Shown in pieces: positions 48,701 to 56,756 of a stretch of 64,000 bases of DNA. The translations under genes were made by a program, and so were the position numbers. Positions within the stretch are counted from its first letter, which is position 1; each line of letters starts with the position of its first letter. The notes beneath the pieces are model-generated. The model made no database searches and was not told where the DNA came from. It saw only the letters and a list, made by a program, of their open reading frames with translations. Source of the stretch: Nocardioides sp. T2.26MG-1 (GTDB taxonomy: Bacteria > Actinomycetota > Actinomycetes > Propionibacteriales > Nocardioidaceae); contig NZ_CATNLZ010000001.1 of the NCBI RefSeq assembly GCF_950101795.1, forward strand, positions 193,382-257,381. The letters run 5' to 3'.

Positions 48701-49209
48701 TCGGCGGTGCGCTCGAAGTAGACGCCCGGCGAGCGGACGAGCTGCGAGACGACGACACGCTCGGTGCCGTTGATGATGAAGGTGCCCTTGTCGGTCATGA
48801 GCGGGAAGTCGCCCATGAAGACCGTCTGGCCCTTGATCTCACCGGTGTCGTTGTTGGTGAACTCCGCCGAGACGTACAGCGGAGCGGAGTAGGTGAAGTC
48901 CTTCTCCTTGCACTCGTCGACGGTGTACTTCGGGTCGTAGAAGACCGGGTTCTCGAACGACAGCGACATCGTCTCGGAGAAGTCCTCGATCGGGGAGATC
49001 TCCTCGAAGATCTCCTGGAGACCGGACTTGCTGGAGACGTCCTCGCCCTCCGCGCGGCGACGCTCGACGGCGGCGTCCCACTTGGCGTTGCCGACCAGCC
49101 AGTCGAAGCTGTCGGTCTGGAGAGAGAGGAGCTGAGGGACTTCGAGGGGTTCGGTGATCTTTGCGAAAGAGATGCGGCGGGAGTTACCGGAGGTGGTGCG
49201 CGCGGCCAA
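45745..49209 (-). CDS. rpoB: RNA polymerase beta subunit
   Basis: A 1154-aa beta subunit. The rifampicin region reads [15 protein letters not shown] (Ser at residue 409), then [20 protein letters not shown]; Thr418, Ile421 and Ala422 differ from the common Asn, Leu and Ser. [18 protein letters not shown], the [21 protein letters not shown] catalytic lysine region and [18 protein letters not shown] are intact. The TTG at 49209 is preferred because AAGGA lies 6 bases before it and it gives the usual LAARTTS-like start; ATG at 49245 is an alternative. The stop lies in a dispersed repeat. Confidence 0.98.
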   Translation of the reverse strand: MAARTTSGNSRRISFAKITEPLEVPQLLSLQTDSFDWLVGNAKWDAAVERRRAEGEDVSSKSGLQEIFEEISPIEDFSETMSLSFENPVFYDPKYTVDECKEKDFTYSAPLYVSAEFTNNDTGEIKGQTVFMGDFPLMTDKGTFIINGTERVVVSQLVRSPGVYFERTADKTSDKDIYTAKLIPSRGAWLEFEIDKRDMVGVRLDRKRKQNVTVLLKALGWTNEQIREEFGEYESMMLTLEKDHTQGQDDALLDIYRKLRPGEPPTREAAQTLLNNYYFNPKRYDLAKVGRYKINKKLGLVEAFDQQTLTIDDVVAAIRYIVALHDGREQLESPQGALDISADDIDHFGNRRMRTVGELIQNQLRTGLARMERVVRERMTTQDVEAITPQSLINIRPVVAALKEFFGTSQLSQFMDQTNPIAGLTHKRRLSALGPGGLSRDRAGMEVRDVHPSHYGRMCPIETPEGPNIGLIGSLASYGRINPFGFVETPYRKVEKGKVTDQIDYLTADDEDRYVIAQANAALDDKGRFSEERVLVRQRDGEVSEILADEVDYMDVSPRQMVSVATALIPFLEHDDANRALMGANMQRQAVPLIRSDSPIVGTGIEYRAAVDAGDVVVATAAGVVKDVSADLIETMNDDGTYSTYKLAKFKRSNQGTCINQRPLVSEGDRLEVGTPIADGPCTDQAEMALGTNLLVAFMPWQGHNYEDAIILSQRLVQEDVLTSIHIEEHEVDARDTKLGPEEITRDIPNVSEEMLADLDERGIIRIGAEVTTGDVLVGKVTPKGETELTPEERLLRAIFGEKAREVRDTSMKVPHGESGTVIGVRVFDREDGDELPPGVNQLVRVYVAQKRKISVGDKLAGRHGNKGVIAKILPVEDMPFMEDGTPVDVVLNPLGVPRRMNIGQILELHLGWLGKQGWDLNLSGDPDSSAWKKRLIKIGADKAEPNTKLATPVFDGAREDEIIGLLGATIPNRDGQRVIDETGKASLFDGRSGEPFPEPVSVGYMYILKLHHLVDDKIHARSTGPYSMITQQPLGGKAQFGGQRFGEMEVWAMEAYGAAYALQELLTIKSDDVPGRVKVYEAIVKGENIPDSGIPESFKVLVKEMQSLCLNVEVLSQDGTAIEMRDAEEDVFRAAEELGIDLSRREPSSVEEV

Positions 49210-49309
49210 GAGGTGTCCTTCGACGATTCGCTCTTCGATCTGCATCCAGCCCACCACAGATCAGCCACCGGGCAGGCTGAAACGCATTTGAGGGCAGACG
49301 CAAGTTCTC

Positions 49310-49338
49310 ACCCTAGCGCACGTGCGGGCGCGCGACAA
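49310..49338 (-). promoter_or_regulatory. rpoB promoter
   Basis: On the minus strand TTGTCG (49333-49338) and TAGGGT (49310-49315) are separated by exactly 17 bases, a good match to the housekeeping sigma factor. Transcription would start near 49303, giving a leader of about 94 bases before the TTG. This promoter lets rpoBC be expressed apart from the mce operon upstream. Confidence 0.75.
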
Positions 49339-49450
49339 ACACCGCGGCAATCGCTGCGGTCGATCATGAACGCCCGCGCCGCTCAGGTCAAGCAGGTGCC
49401 CGGCGCGTCAGGCCGGGGACTGGCGGGGGGTCGGCCGGAGATCGGTGGGG

Positions 49451-50254
49451 TCAGGTCGCCATGTCGGAGACCAGCCAGGCCCCGTCGACCTGGTCCATGG
49501 TCAGCGTCACCCAGTTCTTGTAGACCTCGGGCTCGGTGTACTTCTTGTTGGTCCGGGTCTGGTTGACCAGCAGGAAGACCTGCGCGTGGCCCTCGTCGGC
49601 CCGCACGATGCTCGAGCGCACGAGCGTCGCCGTGACGACCGTCTGGGTGGAGGGGGCGTTCTTCTCGATCAGCCCGGCGAAGATGCGGTCGTAGTCGGTG
49701 CGCAGCTTGCCGGTGAGGTACTGCTGGGCCGCGGCCTTGGACTCGTCCAGGTGGGCGGCGTCGTAGGACAGGATCGGCACGACCGCACGCTCGGCCGCCG
49801 CCCGTGCGGCACGGGCGTCGCCCTCGACGTCGCCCGCCGACGGCTCGCGCCCCCAGAGCACCACGACCGTGATCACCAGGGCGAGCGTGAGTGCCCCGGC
49901 CACCGCGAGGAGCCAGCCGGGCACGGCGGCGACGCGCCCGGCGGGCGCCGCGGCCTCGCTGCCGGCGGGTGCGGCCGGCTCGACGGGCGCACTCGGGTCG
50001 ACGGGCTCGACCGGTTCGGCCGGCTCGACCTCGGGTGCCGCGGCGGCGAGCTCGGCGTCGTACGCCGCTCGCCGCCTGGGGTCGAGGAGCACCTCGGCCG
50101 CCTGGTTGAGCACCGCGAAGCGGCGGTCGGTGGGGTCGAGGTCGGCGATCTGCGCACGCCAGGCGGTGCGGACCTCCTCGGCCGGGGCGTCGGGTGCGAC
50201 GCCCAGCAGGTCGTACCAGCTCGGAGCGGGTGTGCTCATCGGTGGGGTGCTCAT
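49451..50254 (-). CDS. Mce-associated membrane protein fused to a degenerate J domain
   Basis: A 267-aa protein. Residues about 11-70 look like a DnaJ J domain (SWYDLLGVAPDAPAEEVRTAW and LNQAAEVLLDPRRRAAYD) but the HPD motif needed to work with DnaK is replaced by DLDPTD. A Pro/Val/Glu-rich linker, one transmembrane helix (WLLAVAGALTLALVITVVVLW) and the Mce-associated domain follow (ILSYDAAHLDESKAAAQQYLTG, then YKNWVTLTMDQVDGAWLVSDM). It is the last gene of the mce operon, coupled by ATGA. ATG at 50239 is another possible start. Confidence 0.85.
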   Translation of the reverse strand: MSTPPMSTPAPSWYDLLGVAPDAPAEEVRTAWRAQIADLDPTDRRFAVLNQAAEVLLDPRRRAAYDAELAAAAPEVEPAEPVEPVDPSAPVEPAAPAGSEAAAPAGRVAAVPGWLLAVAGALTLALVITVVVLWGREPSAGDVEGDARAARAAAERAVVPILSYDAAHLDESKAAAQQYLTGKLRTDYDRIFAGLIEKNAPSTQTVVTATLVRSSIVRADEGHAQVFLLVNQTRTNKKYTEPEVYKNWVTLTMDQVDGAWLVSDMAT

Positions 50255-50832
50255 TCGGAGCCCTCCCCCGTCACCGGCGCGTAGTCGTCGACCAGCCACG
50301 TGCCGTCGGACTTCACGAGGTCGACCTCCCACCGCAGCACGTCCTGGTCGGCGTCGACGCGCTTGGCGTCGTCGTCGGGGTGCTTGGGGGCGGGGTAGGA
50401 CCCGGTGAGGCCCGCGGCGACGATCGCGGTGGCCGAGTCGGCGTCCATCGACTCAACGCCGACGCCGAAGACCTTCGCGGACCGGCCGTAGCCCGCCTGC
50501 GCGACGGTCTGCTCGGCGATCGGGAGGCCGGACTTCTCGAAGTCGGTCGCGAACTTCGGGGTGATCACCTCGAGGACCTGGTCGCGGTACGCCGGGAGGT
50601 GGCCCTTGTCGTCGAGCTGGTCGGGGCCATAGGTGTTGAGCCGGAGCACGAACTGACGGGTCTGCGCCATCACCGCGTCCCGCTCCGCCTGCGCGTCGTC
50701 GGCCTCGCCTCGGCGATCGGTCAGCAGCCAGACCAGGACACCCGCGGAGGCGAGCAGCAGGACGACGAGCACGACCAGGAGGACGAGGCGGAAGGTGGCG
50801 GAACGCGGCGTCTCATCAGTCCTGGTCGTCAC
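50251..50832 (-). CDS. Mce-associated membrane protein
   Basis: A 193-aa protein with one transmembrane helix (FRLVLLVVLVVLLLASAGVLVWLL) near the N terminus and a periplasmic Mce-associated domain (MAQTRQFVLRLNTYG, ITPKFATDFEKS, VLRWEVDLVKSDGTWLVDDYAPV). Such proteins stabilise Mce transporter complexes in mycobacteria. The GTG overlaps the mceF stop as GTGA, and its stop overlaps the next gene as ATGA. Confidence 0.9.
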   Translation of the reverse strand: MTTRTDETPRSATFRLVLLVVLVVLLLASAGVLVWLLTDRRGEADDAQAERDAVMAQTRQFVLRLNTYGPDQLDDKGHLPAYRDQVLEVITPKFATDFEKSGLPIAEQTVAQAGYGRSAKVFGVGVESMDADSATAIVAAGLTGSYPAPKHPDDDAKRVDADQDVLRWEVDLVKSDGTWLVDDYAPVTGEGSE

Positions 50833-52103
50833 GGCACCAGGGGCTGGAGGAACAGCCACTTCCACGACTCCTCTCCGAAGGCTTGGGGGGCCAACGTACC
50901 GGTCGGCGCCAGGACGGGGTCGATCTTGGGCCCCCAGTGGAGCTTGCCGGTGTCGGGGTCGTACGACGCGACCGGTGCGCGGTAGGCGGCGCCCGCACGC
51001 GGGAGGTTCTGCGGCCCCCGCGCGTTGCTCATCGTCGCAGGCTCGGTGCACCCGGCCATGGTGTTCATCGGCCGGTTGCTGCCGTCCTGCGGCGGCCGCG
51101 TGTCGGTGCCCTCGTAGCCGTGGTGGCACACCGGGTTGTCGGTGATGATCAGCCCGAAGTGCGCGTCGTACAGGCCGGTGTCCGGGGACTTGGAGACCAC
51201 GGTGAAGCCGCCCTCGACGACGTAGGGGTAGATCACCAGGATCTGCTCGACGCCGGGCAGGTGCTTGACGATGACCTCGCCGGTGATCGTCAGGTTGTTG
51301 AACAGCTCGGCGAGGTCGACCTCGTTGTCCTGGAGGAACGTGCGCAGCTGGGTCGCCGCCTCGGAGCCGTCGTCGATGACCGTGCGCAGGTCGGCGTCGG
51401 AGCCCGCGAGCGAGCCGCTGAAGAGGCTGAGCTGGCGGGCGAAGTTCTGGATCGCGCTCGCCTTGTCGACCTGGCCGTTGAGGACGGTGTTGCTGTCGCG
51501 GATCAGGGCCGTCGTCACGTCGAAGTTGTCGTTGGCCTCCTGGATGAAGGCGTTGCCGGTGTCGATGATCCGCTGCAGGTCGGCGCCCGTGCCGGCGAAG
51601 GCCTCGCCGAGCTCGGTGACCGTGGTGCTGAGCGCCTGCTTGTCGACCGACTCCACGGTGTCGGAGATGTCGGTGAGCAGCTTCTGCGTCGCGATCGGGG
51701 TGCGGGTGTCGGCGACCGCGATCTGGGAGTCGTCGTCGAGATAGGGACCGGAGTCGACCTGCGGCTGGAGCTCGACGTACTGCTCGCCGACGGCCGAGCG
51801 GTTGCCGACCACCGCGAGCGAGTCGGAGGGGATGTCGTCCCAGGAGTTGTCGATGTCGAGGTAGACGTCGACGCCGTCGTCGGTGAGCTTCAGCTTGCCC
51901 ACCTCGCCGACCTGCACGCCGCGGTAGGACACCTCGCCGCCGGCGAAGATCCCGCCGGAGTCCTGGAAGTGGGCGACCACGGTGTAGTGGTCGTCGAAGA
52001 AGACCCGGTCGAGTCGGGCGTAGCGGGCACCGACGTAGCTGACGCCGAGCAGCGTGATCGCCACGAACACGAGCAGCTGCGTGCGAGTACGGCGCGTGAT
52101 CAT
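50829..52103 (-). CDS. mceF: MCE family protein, sixth subunit (MceF type)
   Basis: A 424-aa membrane-anchored MlaD-domain protein of a lipid import complex. One N-terminal helix (LLVFVAITLLGVSYVG) precedes the MCE domain (YTVVAHFQDSGGIFAGGEVSYRGVQVGEV) and a long helical region. The final 90 residues hold Cys pairs and a Pro-rich tail with WGPKIDPVLAP. Position as the sixth mce gene and the long tail fit MceF. Together the six Mce proteins build the tunnel between membrane and cell wall. Confidence 0.94.
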   Translation of the reverse strand: MITRRTRTQLLVFVAITLLGVSYVGARYARLDRVFFDDHYTVVAHFQDSGGIFAGGEVSYRGVQVGEVGKLKLTDDGVDVYLDIDNSWDDIPSDSLAVVGNRSAVGEQYVELQPQVDSGPYLDDDSQIAVADTRTPIATQKLLTDISDTVESVDKQALSTTVTELGEAFAGTGADLQRIIDTGNAFIQEANDNFDVTTALIRDSNTVLNGQVDKASAIQNFARQLSLFSGSLAGSDADLRTVIDDGSEAATQLRTFLQDNEVDLAELFNNLTITGEVIVKHLPGVEQILVIYPYVVEGGFTVVSKSPDTGLYDAHFGLIITDNPVCHHGYEGTDTRPPQDGSNRPMNTMAGCTEPATMSNARGPQNLPRAGAAYRAPVASYDPDTGKLHWGPKIDPVLAPTGTLAPQAFGEESWKWLFLQPLVP

Positions 52104-53533
52104 CGGGTCACCATCCCCGGGACGAGCAGGCGGACCAGGGCGGGGTCGAAGAGCTGGCTGAGCTGGCCCATCGTCGGACCCCGCGGCGAGGCCGACGGCC
52201 CGGCCCCGGCGCGGCCCAGGCCCAGCAGTCCGGTCAGGTCGGGCAGGCTCGGCAGGCTGGTCGGCAGCGCGGTCGGCAGCCCGGCGTCGGGCAGTCCGGG
52301 GATCTGGTTGACGATCCGGCAGACGACGGTGTCCTCGTTCTTCTTCTTCAGGCAGGCGTCGCGCAGCTTGGCCAGACCCTGGACGCTGCTCAGCAGCTTC
52401 TGGCAGGGCTTGCTGGTGATGTCGCCGCTGCGGATGCAGCGGGTTACCCGGTCCAGGAGCACGGTCGGGTCCAGGTCGCTCGGTAGCAGCGTCGGCAGCC
52501 CGGTCGGGACCCCGCTGATGCCACCGGAGAGATCGACGTCCAGCTCGACCGACAGGTTGGTGTAGTCGCCCATGTGCAGGTTGCGCGCCACCTGCGGGTC
52601 ACGGCCGACGACCTCGTCGACGAACGGATAGGTCAGGAACACGTTGAACGACTTCACGAAGGCGTCGCCGGAGTTGGCGAGCTCGGTCAGCACGGGGTTG
52701 AGCTGGCGCAGGGACTCGATCGTCGCGTCCTTGGACGCGTTGATGACCTCGACCCCCACCCCGCCGAGCCGGTTGAGGGCGCCGAGCATCTTGACCAGGT
52801 CGTCGCGCTGCTTGTCCAGCGACGTGAGCGCGTTCGGCAGCTCGTCGAGCGCGGCGTCGATGGAGCCCTGCTGACGGCGCACCGAGATCGCCAGGTTGTT
52901 GAGCGAGTCGATCGCGTCGACGATGTCCTGCTTGTTCTCGTCGAGCTGGCCCATGAAGTCGCTGATCTGGGTGAGCACCGACCGGGCGGCGCCCTCGCGT
53001 CCGTCGAGGGCCTTGTTGAGCTCGACCGCGATCGTCTTCAGCTGCGCGACCCCACCACCGTTGAGCAGCAGGCTGAGCGCGCCGAGAACCTCCTCGACCT
53101 CGGGGTTGCGGCCGGTGTCGTCGAGGCCGATCGTGGCACCGTCGGCGAGCTCGCCGGTCGCCGGCTCGTCGGTGGGCGGACCGAGCGACACGAACTTCTC
53201 ACCGAGCAGGCTCGTCTGCCGGATCTCGGCCACGGTGTTGGCGGGCAGCTCGACGTCGTTGCGCAGCGCCAGGGTGAGCTCCGCGTGGCCGTCGACGAGG
53301 TCGACGTCGGTCACCTGGCCGACGCTGATGTCGTTGACCTTGACCGTGGACATCGGGACCAGGTCGAGCACGTCGCGGAACTCGGCGGTGACCGTGATGG
53401 GGTCGTTCCCGACGTCGGTGCCGCCCGGCAGCGGCAGGCTGTAGACGTCGAAGTCGCAGCCGGTCAGCAGCAGCGCGCCGGCGACGGCGGCGACCACCGC
53501 CTTGGCCATCCCGCGCCTCCTGGTGGTCCTCAT
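52100..53533 (-). CDS. mceE: MCE family lipoprotein (MceE type)
   Basis: A 477-aa lipoprotein with lipobox LLTGC (Cys26), the mark of the fifth mce gene. The MCE domain (ITVTAEFRDVLDLVPMSTVKVNDISVGQV, then TSLLGEKFVSLGPP) is followed by a long coiled helix and a Cys-containing C-terminal region with low-complexity Pro/Leu (GLPTALPTSLPSLPD). The ATG at 53533 overlaps the mceD stop; an ATG eight codons on is an alternative. It anchors the complex in the membrane by lipid. Confidence 0.94.
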   Translation of the reverse strand: MRTTRRRGMAKAVVAAVAGALLLTGCDFDVYSLPLPGGTDVGNDPITVTAEFRDVLDLVPMSTVKVNDISVGQVTDVDLVDGHAELTLALRNDVELPANTVAEIRQTSLLGEKFVSLGPPTDEPATGELADGATIGLDDTGRNPEVEEVLGALSLLLNGGGVAQLKTIAVELNKALDGREGAARSVLTQISDFMGQLDENKQDIVDAIDSLNNLAISVRRQQGSIDAALDELPNALTSLDKQRDDLVKMLGALNRLGGVGVEVINASKDATIESLRQLNPVLTELANSGDAFVKSFNVFLTYPFVDEVVGRDPQVARNLHMGDYTNLSVELDVDLSGGISGVPTGLPTLLPSDLDPTVLLDRVTRCIRSGDITSKPCQKLLSSVQGLAKLRDACLKKKNEDTVVCRIVNQIPGLPDAGLPTALPTSLPSLPDLTGLLGLGRAGAGPSASPRGPTMGQLSQLFDPALVRLLVPGMVTR

Positions 53534-54678
53534 CGGGTCACCTCCACGAGGCCGGCGAGGCTGCGGTCGAACAGGTCGACCGACGAGCGGGGGGTGCCCT
53601 TGGCACCGGTCCCGGGGCGCGGCAGCGCCTGCTGCACGAGGTCGCACAGGGCGCCGGAGGTGTCGGCCTGGCTCAGGAACCCGCACAGGAACGTCGAGGG
53701 GTCGGACTCGATCTGGTTGATGACCTCGCCCATGTTCGCGTTGGTGTCGAGGGTGCCGGCCTCGGGGTTGTAGGTCAGCGCGAGGTTGTTCAGCGCCAGC
53801 GGCGCCGAGTCGAGGATGTGGTCGAGCTCGGAGCGCCGCTTCACCAGGACCTTCGAGACCCGGTTGAGCCCGGAGATGTTGCGGCCGAGGACCTCACGGT
53901 TCTCCTTCACGAACGTCGAGACCTGACCCAGGGCGGTCGCGAGGTTGCTCAGTGACGCCGAGAGCTCCTGCCGCTCGCCCGACAGCATCGAAGACACCTC
54001 GGAGAGCGACTGGTTGAACTTGCGGACCGTCGTGTCGTTCTTCGCCAGGGTCCCGATGAAGCCCTCCAGCTCCCGGGCGGACCCGAACAGCTCGTCCTTG
54101 TTGTCGTCGAGCGTCTGGCTGAGCTTGCCGAAGTCCTTGATCGTCTGGTGGAAGGTGGCGCCCTGACCGCCGAAGTTCTTCGCCGTCGTCTCGAGCAGGT
54201 CGGAGAACGCGCCGTTGCGGTTGGCGCCGGTCGGGCCGAGGGCGACCGTCAGGTCGTCGAGGCTGCTGTAGATCTGGTCGAGCTCGAGCGGGACCGCCGT
54301 ACGGTCCACGTCGAGCACCGCGCCGTCGGCGAGCTTCTCGCCTCCGGTGAAGACCGGAGTGAGCTGCACGAACCGGTCGCCGACGATCGACGGGGCGACG
54401 ATCACGGCCTTCGCGTCGGCGGGGACGTCGACGTCGGCGTCGTAGGACATCGTGACGGCGACGTCGGTGCCGGCGGGCGTCACCGAGTCGACCTTGCCCA
54501 CCGGCACGCCGAGGACCCGCACGTCGCTGCCCTCGTAGATGGAGATCGTGCGCGGGAAGTGCGCGGTCAGCGTCTTGGTGTCGTCGCCGCGGAACATCGT
54601 GAACGCCGCGGCGACGAGCAGGAGCACCAGGACGACGGGGACGACGGCCCGCTTGAGGAGGAGGACGGTGTTCGCCAT
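53530..54678 (-). CDS. mceD: MCE family protein (MceD type)
   Basis: A 382-aa protein with one N-terminal helix (VVPVVLVLLLVAAAFTMF), MCE domain (LTAHFPRTISIYEGSDVRVLGVPVGKV, SIVGDRFVQLTP), a long helix bundle region and C-terminal Cys. It is the fourth Mce subunit. The ATG at 54678 lies one base after the mceC stop and gives the usual short start; a GTG at 54687 would overlap it by 8 bases. Confidence 0.94.
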   Translation of the reverse strand: MANTVLLLKRAVVPVVLVLLLVAAAFTMFRGDDTKTLTAHFPRTISIYEGSDVRVLGVPVGKVDSVTPAGTDVAVTMSYDADVDVPADAKAVIVAPSIVGDRFVQLTPVFTGGEKLADGAVLDVDRTAVPLELDQIYSSLDDLTVALGPTGANRNGAFSDLLETTAKNFGGQGATFHQTIKDFGKLSQTLDDNKDELFGSARELEGFIGTLAKNDTTVRKFNQSLSEVSSMLSGERQELSASLSNLATALGQVSTFVKENREVLGRNISGLNRVSKVLVKRRSELDHILDSAPLALNNLALTYNPEAGTLDTNANMGEVINQIESDPSTFLCGFLSQADTSGALCDLVQQALPRPGTGAKGTPRSSVDLFDRSLAGLVEVTR

Positions 54679-54679
54679 G

Positions 54680-55648
54680 TCAGCCACCCACCTGCGGGAC
54701 CGGCGGCATGTTCTGGATGTAGGTGTCGAACCACGGGCCGTTGCCGAGGGTGCTCGCGAACACGCGGTAGAACGGCTCCATCAGCCGCAGGCTGTTGTCG
54801 AGGTTGTCCTCGTTCTTGTTGAGCACCTCGAGGACGTGGTCGAGGTGGTCCAGCGCCGGCTTGAGGTCGGCGCGGCTCTGCTCGATCAGCGCGGTCAGCT
54901 CCTTCGACAGCCGGGTGGTGGAGGTCAGGAGGTTGTGCACGGCGTCGCGGCGGGCGACCAGCGCCCGGAAGAGGACGTCGGAGTCCTTCATCAGCCCGAC
55001 GATGTCCGCGTCGCGCTCGTCGAGGACACTCGAGACCCGCTTGAGGTTCTTCAGCAGGCTGTTGATCTGGTCGTCACGCGCGGCGATGTTGGACGAGAGC
55101 CGCGAGACCCCGTCGAGCGCCTGCCGGAACTCCTCGGGCGTGTTGCGGGTCAGGTCCGCGAGGGTGGTCAGCGACTCGGCCAGCCGGTCGGTGTCGATCC
55201 GCTCGGAGGTCTCGGCGAGGCCCGAGAACGCGTCGACGACGTCGTACGGCGAGCTGGTGCGCTCGACCGGGATCTCCGCGCCCTCGTCGAGCTGGCCCGA
55301 CCCGGCCGGCTCGAGGGAGAGGTACATGGCGCCGAGCAGGGTCTTCACCTTGATGGCGGCGTGGGTCTCGTCGCCGAACTCCGAGGAGGTGTCGACGCGG
55401 AACGTCACCTTCACGTGGTCGCCCTCGAGCGCGACGTCCTCGACCTTGCCGACGCGCACGCCGGCGATGCGGACCTCGTCGTTCGGCTCGAGCCCACCGG
55501 ACTCGGTGAACGCGGCGTAGTAGGTGTCGCCGCCGCCGATCAGCGGCAGGTCCTGGGCGCGGAAGGCGGCCAGCATCACGATCGCCAGGACGACGATGCT
55601 GACGGCCCCGACGATCACGGGGTTGCGCTCGCGGAACGGGACGCTCAT
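54680..55648 (-). CDS. mceC: MCE family protein (MceC type)
   Basis: A 322-aa protein, shorter than its sister subunits. One helix (VIVGAVSIVVLAIVMLAAF), MCE domain (YYAAFTESGGLEPNDEVRIAGVRVGKV, TLLGAMYLSLEPAGSG), then a helical domain ending in YIQNMPPVPQVGG. It is separated from mceB by a repeat element at 55649-55712 rather than by a short overlap, the only such gap among the six mce genes. Its ATG lies directly at the end of that repeat. Confidence 0.93.
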   Translation of the reverse strand: MSVPFRERNPVIVGAVSIVVLAIVMLAAFRAQDLPLIGGGDTYYAAFTESGGLEPNDEVRIAGVRVGKVEDVALEGDHVKVTFRVDTSSEFGDETHAAIKVKTLLGAMYLSLEPAGSGQLDEGAEIPVERTSSPYDVVDAFSGLAETSERIDTDRLAESLTTLADLTRNTPEEFRQALDGVSRLSSNIAARDDQINSLLKNLKRVSSVLDERDADIVGLMKDSDVLFRALVARRDAVHNLLTSTTRLSKELTALIEQSRADLKPALDHLDHVLEVLNKNEDNLDNSLRLMEPFYRVFASTLGNGPWFDTYIQNMPPVPQVGG

Positions 55649-55712
55649 CGGGGTCCCCTCGAAGTTGTTCGGAGGAGCGGAGCGGGGGAGAAGAACTTCG
55701 TGGGGTGGTTCA
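55649..55712 (-). repeat. Dispersed hairpin repeat, copy between mceB and mceC
   Basis: It has the same ends as the rpoB-rpoC copy: minus-strand TGAACCACCCCACGAAGTTC at one end and AACTTCGAGGGGACCCCG at the other, with a different, longer loop rich in CTCCGCTCC. The first three bases are the mceB stop codon and the mceC ATG starts right after the other end. Confidence 0.8.
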
Positions 55713-56756
55713 TCCGAGATCACACCTGTCTGCGACCTTCATGCCACCCACCGGGTAGTCGACGGGCACGGACTGTCCACCGGGGAGCCGGATGCGGCCC
55801 TGGAAGTGGCACAGGTAGAAGTTGAACCACGAGCCGTACGTCGCGGTGCGGCCGATCTTGTTGAGCTTGATCGGCAGCACCTGCAGGGCCCGGTCGAGCT
55901 CGGCCTTGCCGTTGTCGAGGTTGCGGGCGACCACGCGCAGCTGCTTGATGTCGCTGACGAACGGCTCTCGGATGCCGTCGACCAGGTCGGCGGTCTGGAC
56001 GGAGAGCGCCGAGATCTGGTCGAGCGAGCCGAGGATCGCGTTGCGGTCGTCCTTGAGCCCGCCCACGAACGTGCGGAACGTGGTGATCAGGCGGCTGAGC
56101 TGGACGTCGCGGTCTCCGACGTGGTCGAGCACCTCGTTGAGGTTGTCGATCAGGTCGCCGATCAGCTGGTCGCGGCCGGCGAGGGTCGAGGTGACCGACG
56201 CGGTGTGGGCGAGCAGGCCCTCGAGCGTGCCGCCCTCGCCCTGGAAGACCTGCACGATCTCGTAGGAGAGCTTGTTGATGTCGGCCGGCGAGAGCGCCTG
56301 GAACAGGGGCTTGAACCCGTTGAAGAGCACCGTGAGGTCGAGCGCCGGCGACGTCTGGCCGACGGGGATGGTGCCGCCATCGGGCAACGGGTCGCCGTTG
56401 CCGATCTCGTCGGTCAGCGCGATGTAGCGCTGGCCGACGAGGTTGCGGTAGCGGATAGCGGCGTGCGTCGCCTGGCTGATCGTCGTGGAGTCCTCGACGG
56501 TGAAGGAGACCAGCGCGCGGGTGCGGTCGACCACCTCGACCTTGTCCACGGTGCCGACCTTGACGCCGGCGATGCGGACGTCGTCGCCCTTCACGACCCC
56601 GGTCGCGTCGACGAACTCGGCCTTGAAGTCGTGGTGGCCGGCGAACGTCAGGTTGCCGATGGTCGCGACCAGCACCGAGGTGGCCAGCGAGGTCACCACG
56701 ATGAAGATCAGCAGCTTGACCAGGTCTCCGGTGGTGCGCTTGTCGAGGAGCTTCAT
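55710..56756 (-). CDS. mceB: MCE family protein (MceB type)
   Basis: A 348-aa protein. One helix (LVKLLIFIVVTSLATSVLVATI), MCE domain (FKAEFVDATGVVKGDDVRIAGVKVGTV, RNLVGQRYIALTD) and a helical region, ending in a short Cys-containing tail (YLCHFQGRIRLPGG). It is the second Mce subunit. Its ATG overlaps the mceA stop, and its own stop lies at the end of a dispersed repeat. Confidence 0.94.
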   Translation of the reverse strand: MKLLDKRTTGDLVKLLIFIVVTSLATSVLVATIGNLTFAGHHDFKAEFVDATGVVKGDDVRIAGVKVGTVDKVEVVDRTRALVSFTVEDSTTISQATHAAIRYRNLVGQRYIALTDEIGNGDPLPDGGTIPVGQTSPALDLTVLFNGFKPLFQALSPADINKLSYEIVQVFQGEGGTLEGLLAHTASVTSTLAGRDQLIGDLIDNLNEVLDHVGDRDVQLSRLITTFRTFVGGLKDDRNAILGSLDQISALSVQTADLVDGIREPFVSDIKQLRVVARNLDNGKAELDRALQVLPIKLNKIGRTATYGSWFNFYLCHFQGRIRLPGGQSVPVDYPVGGMKVADRCDLG

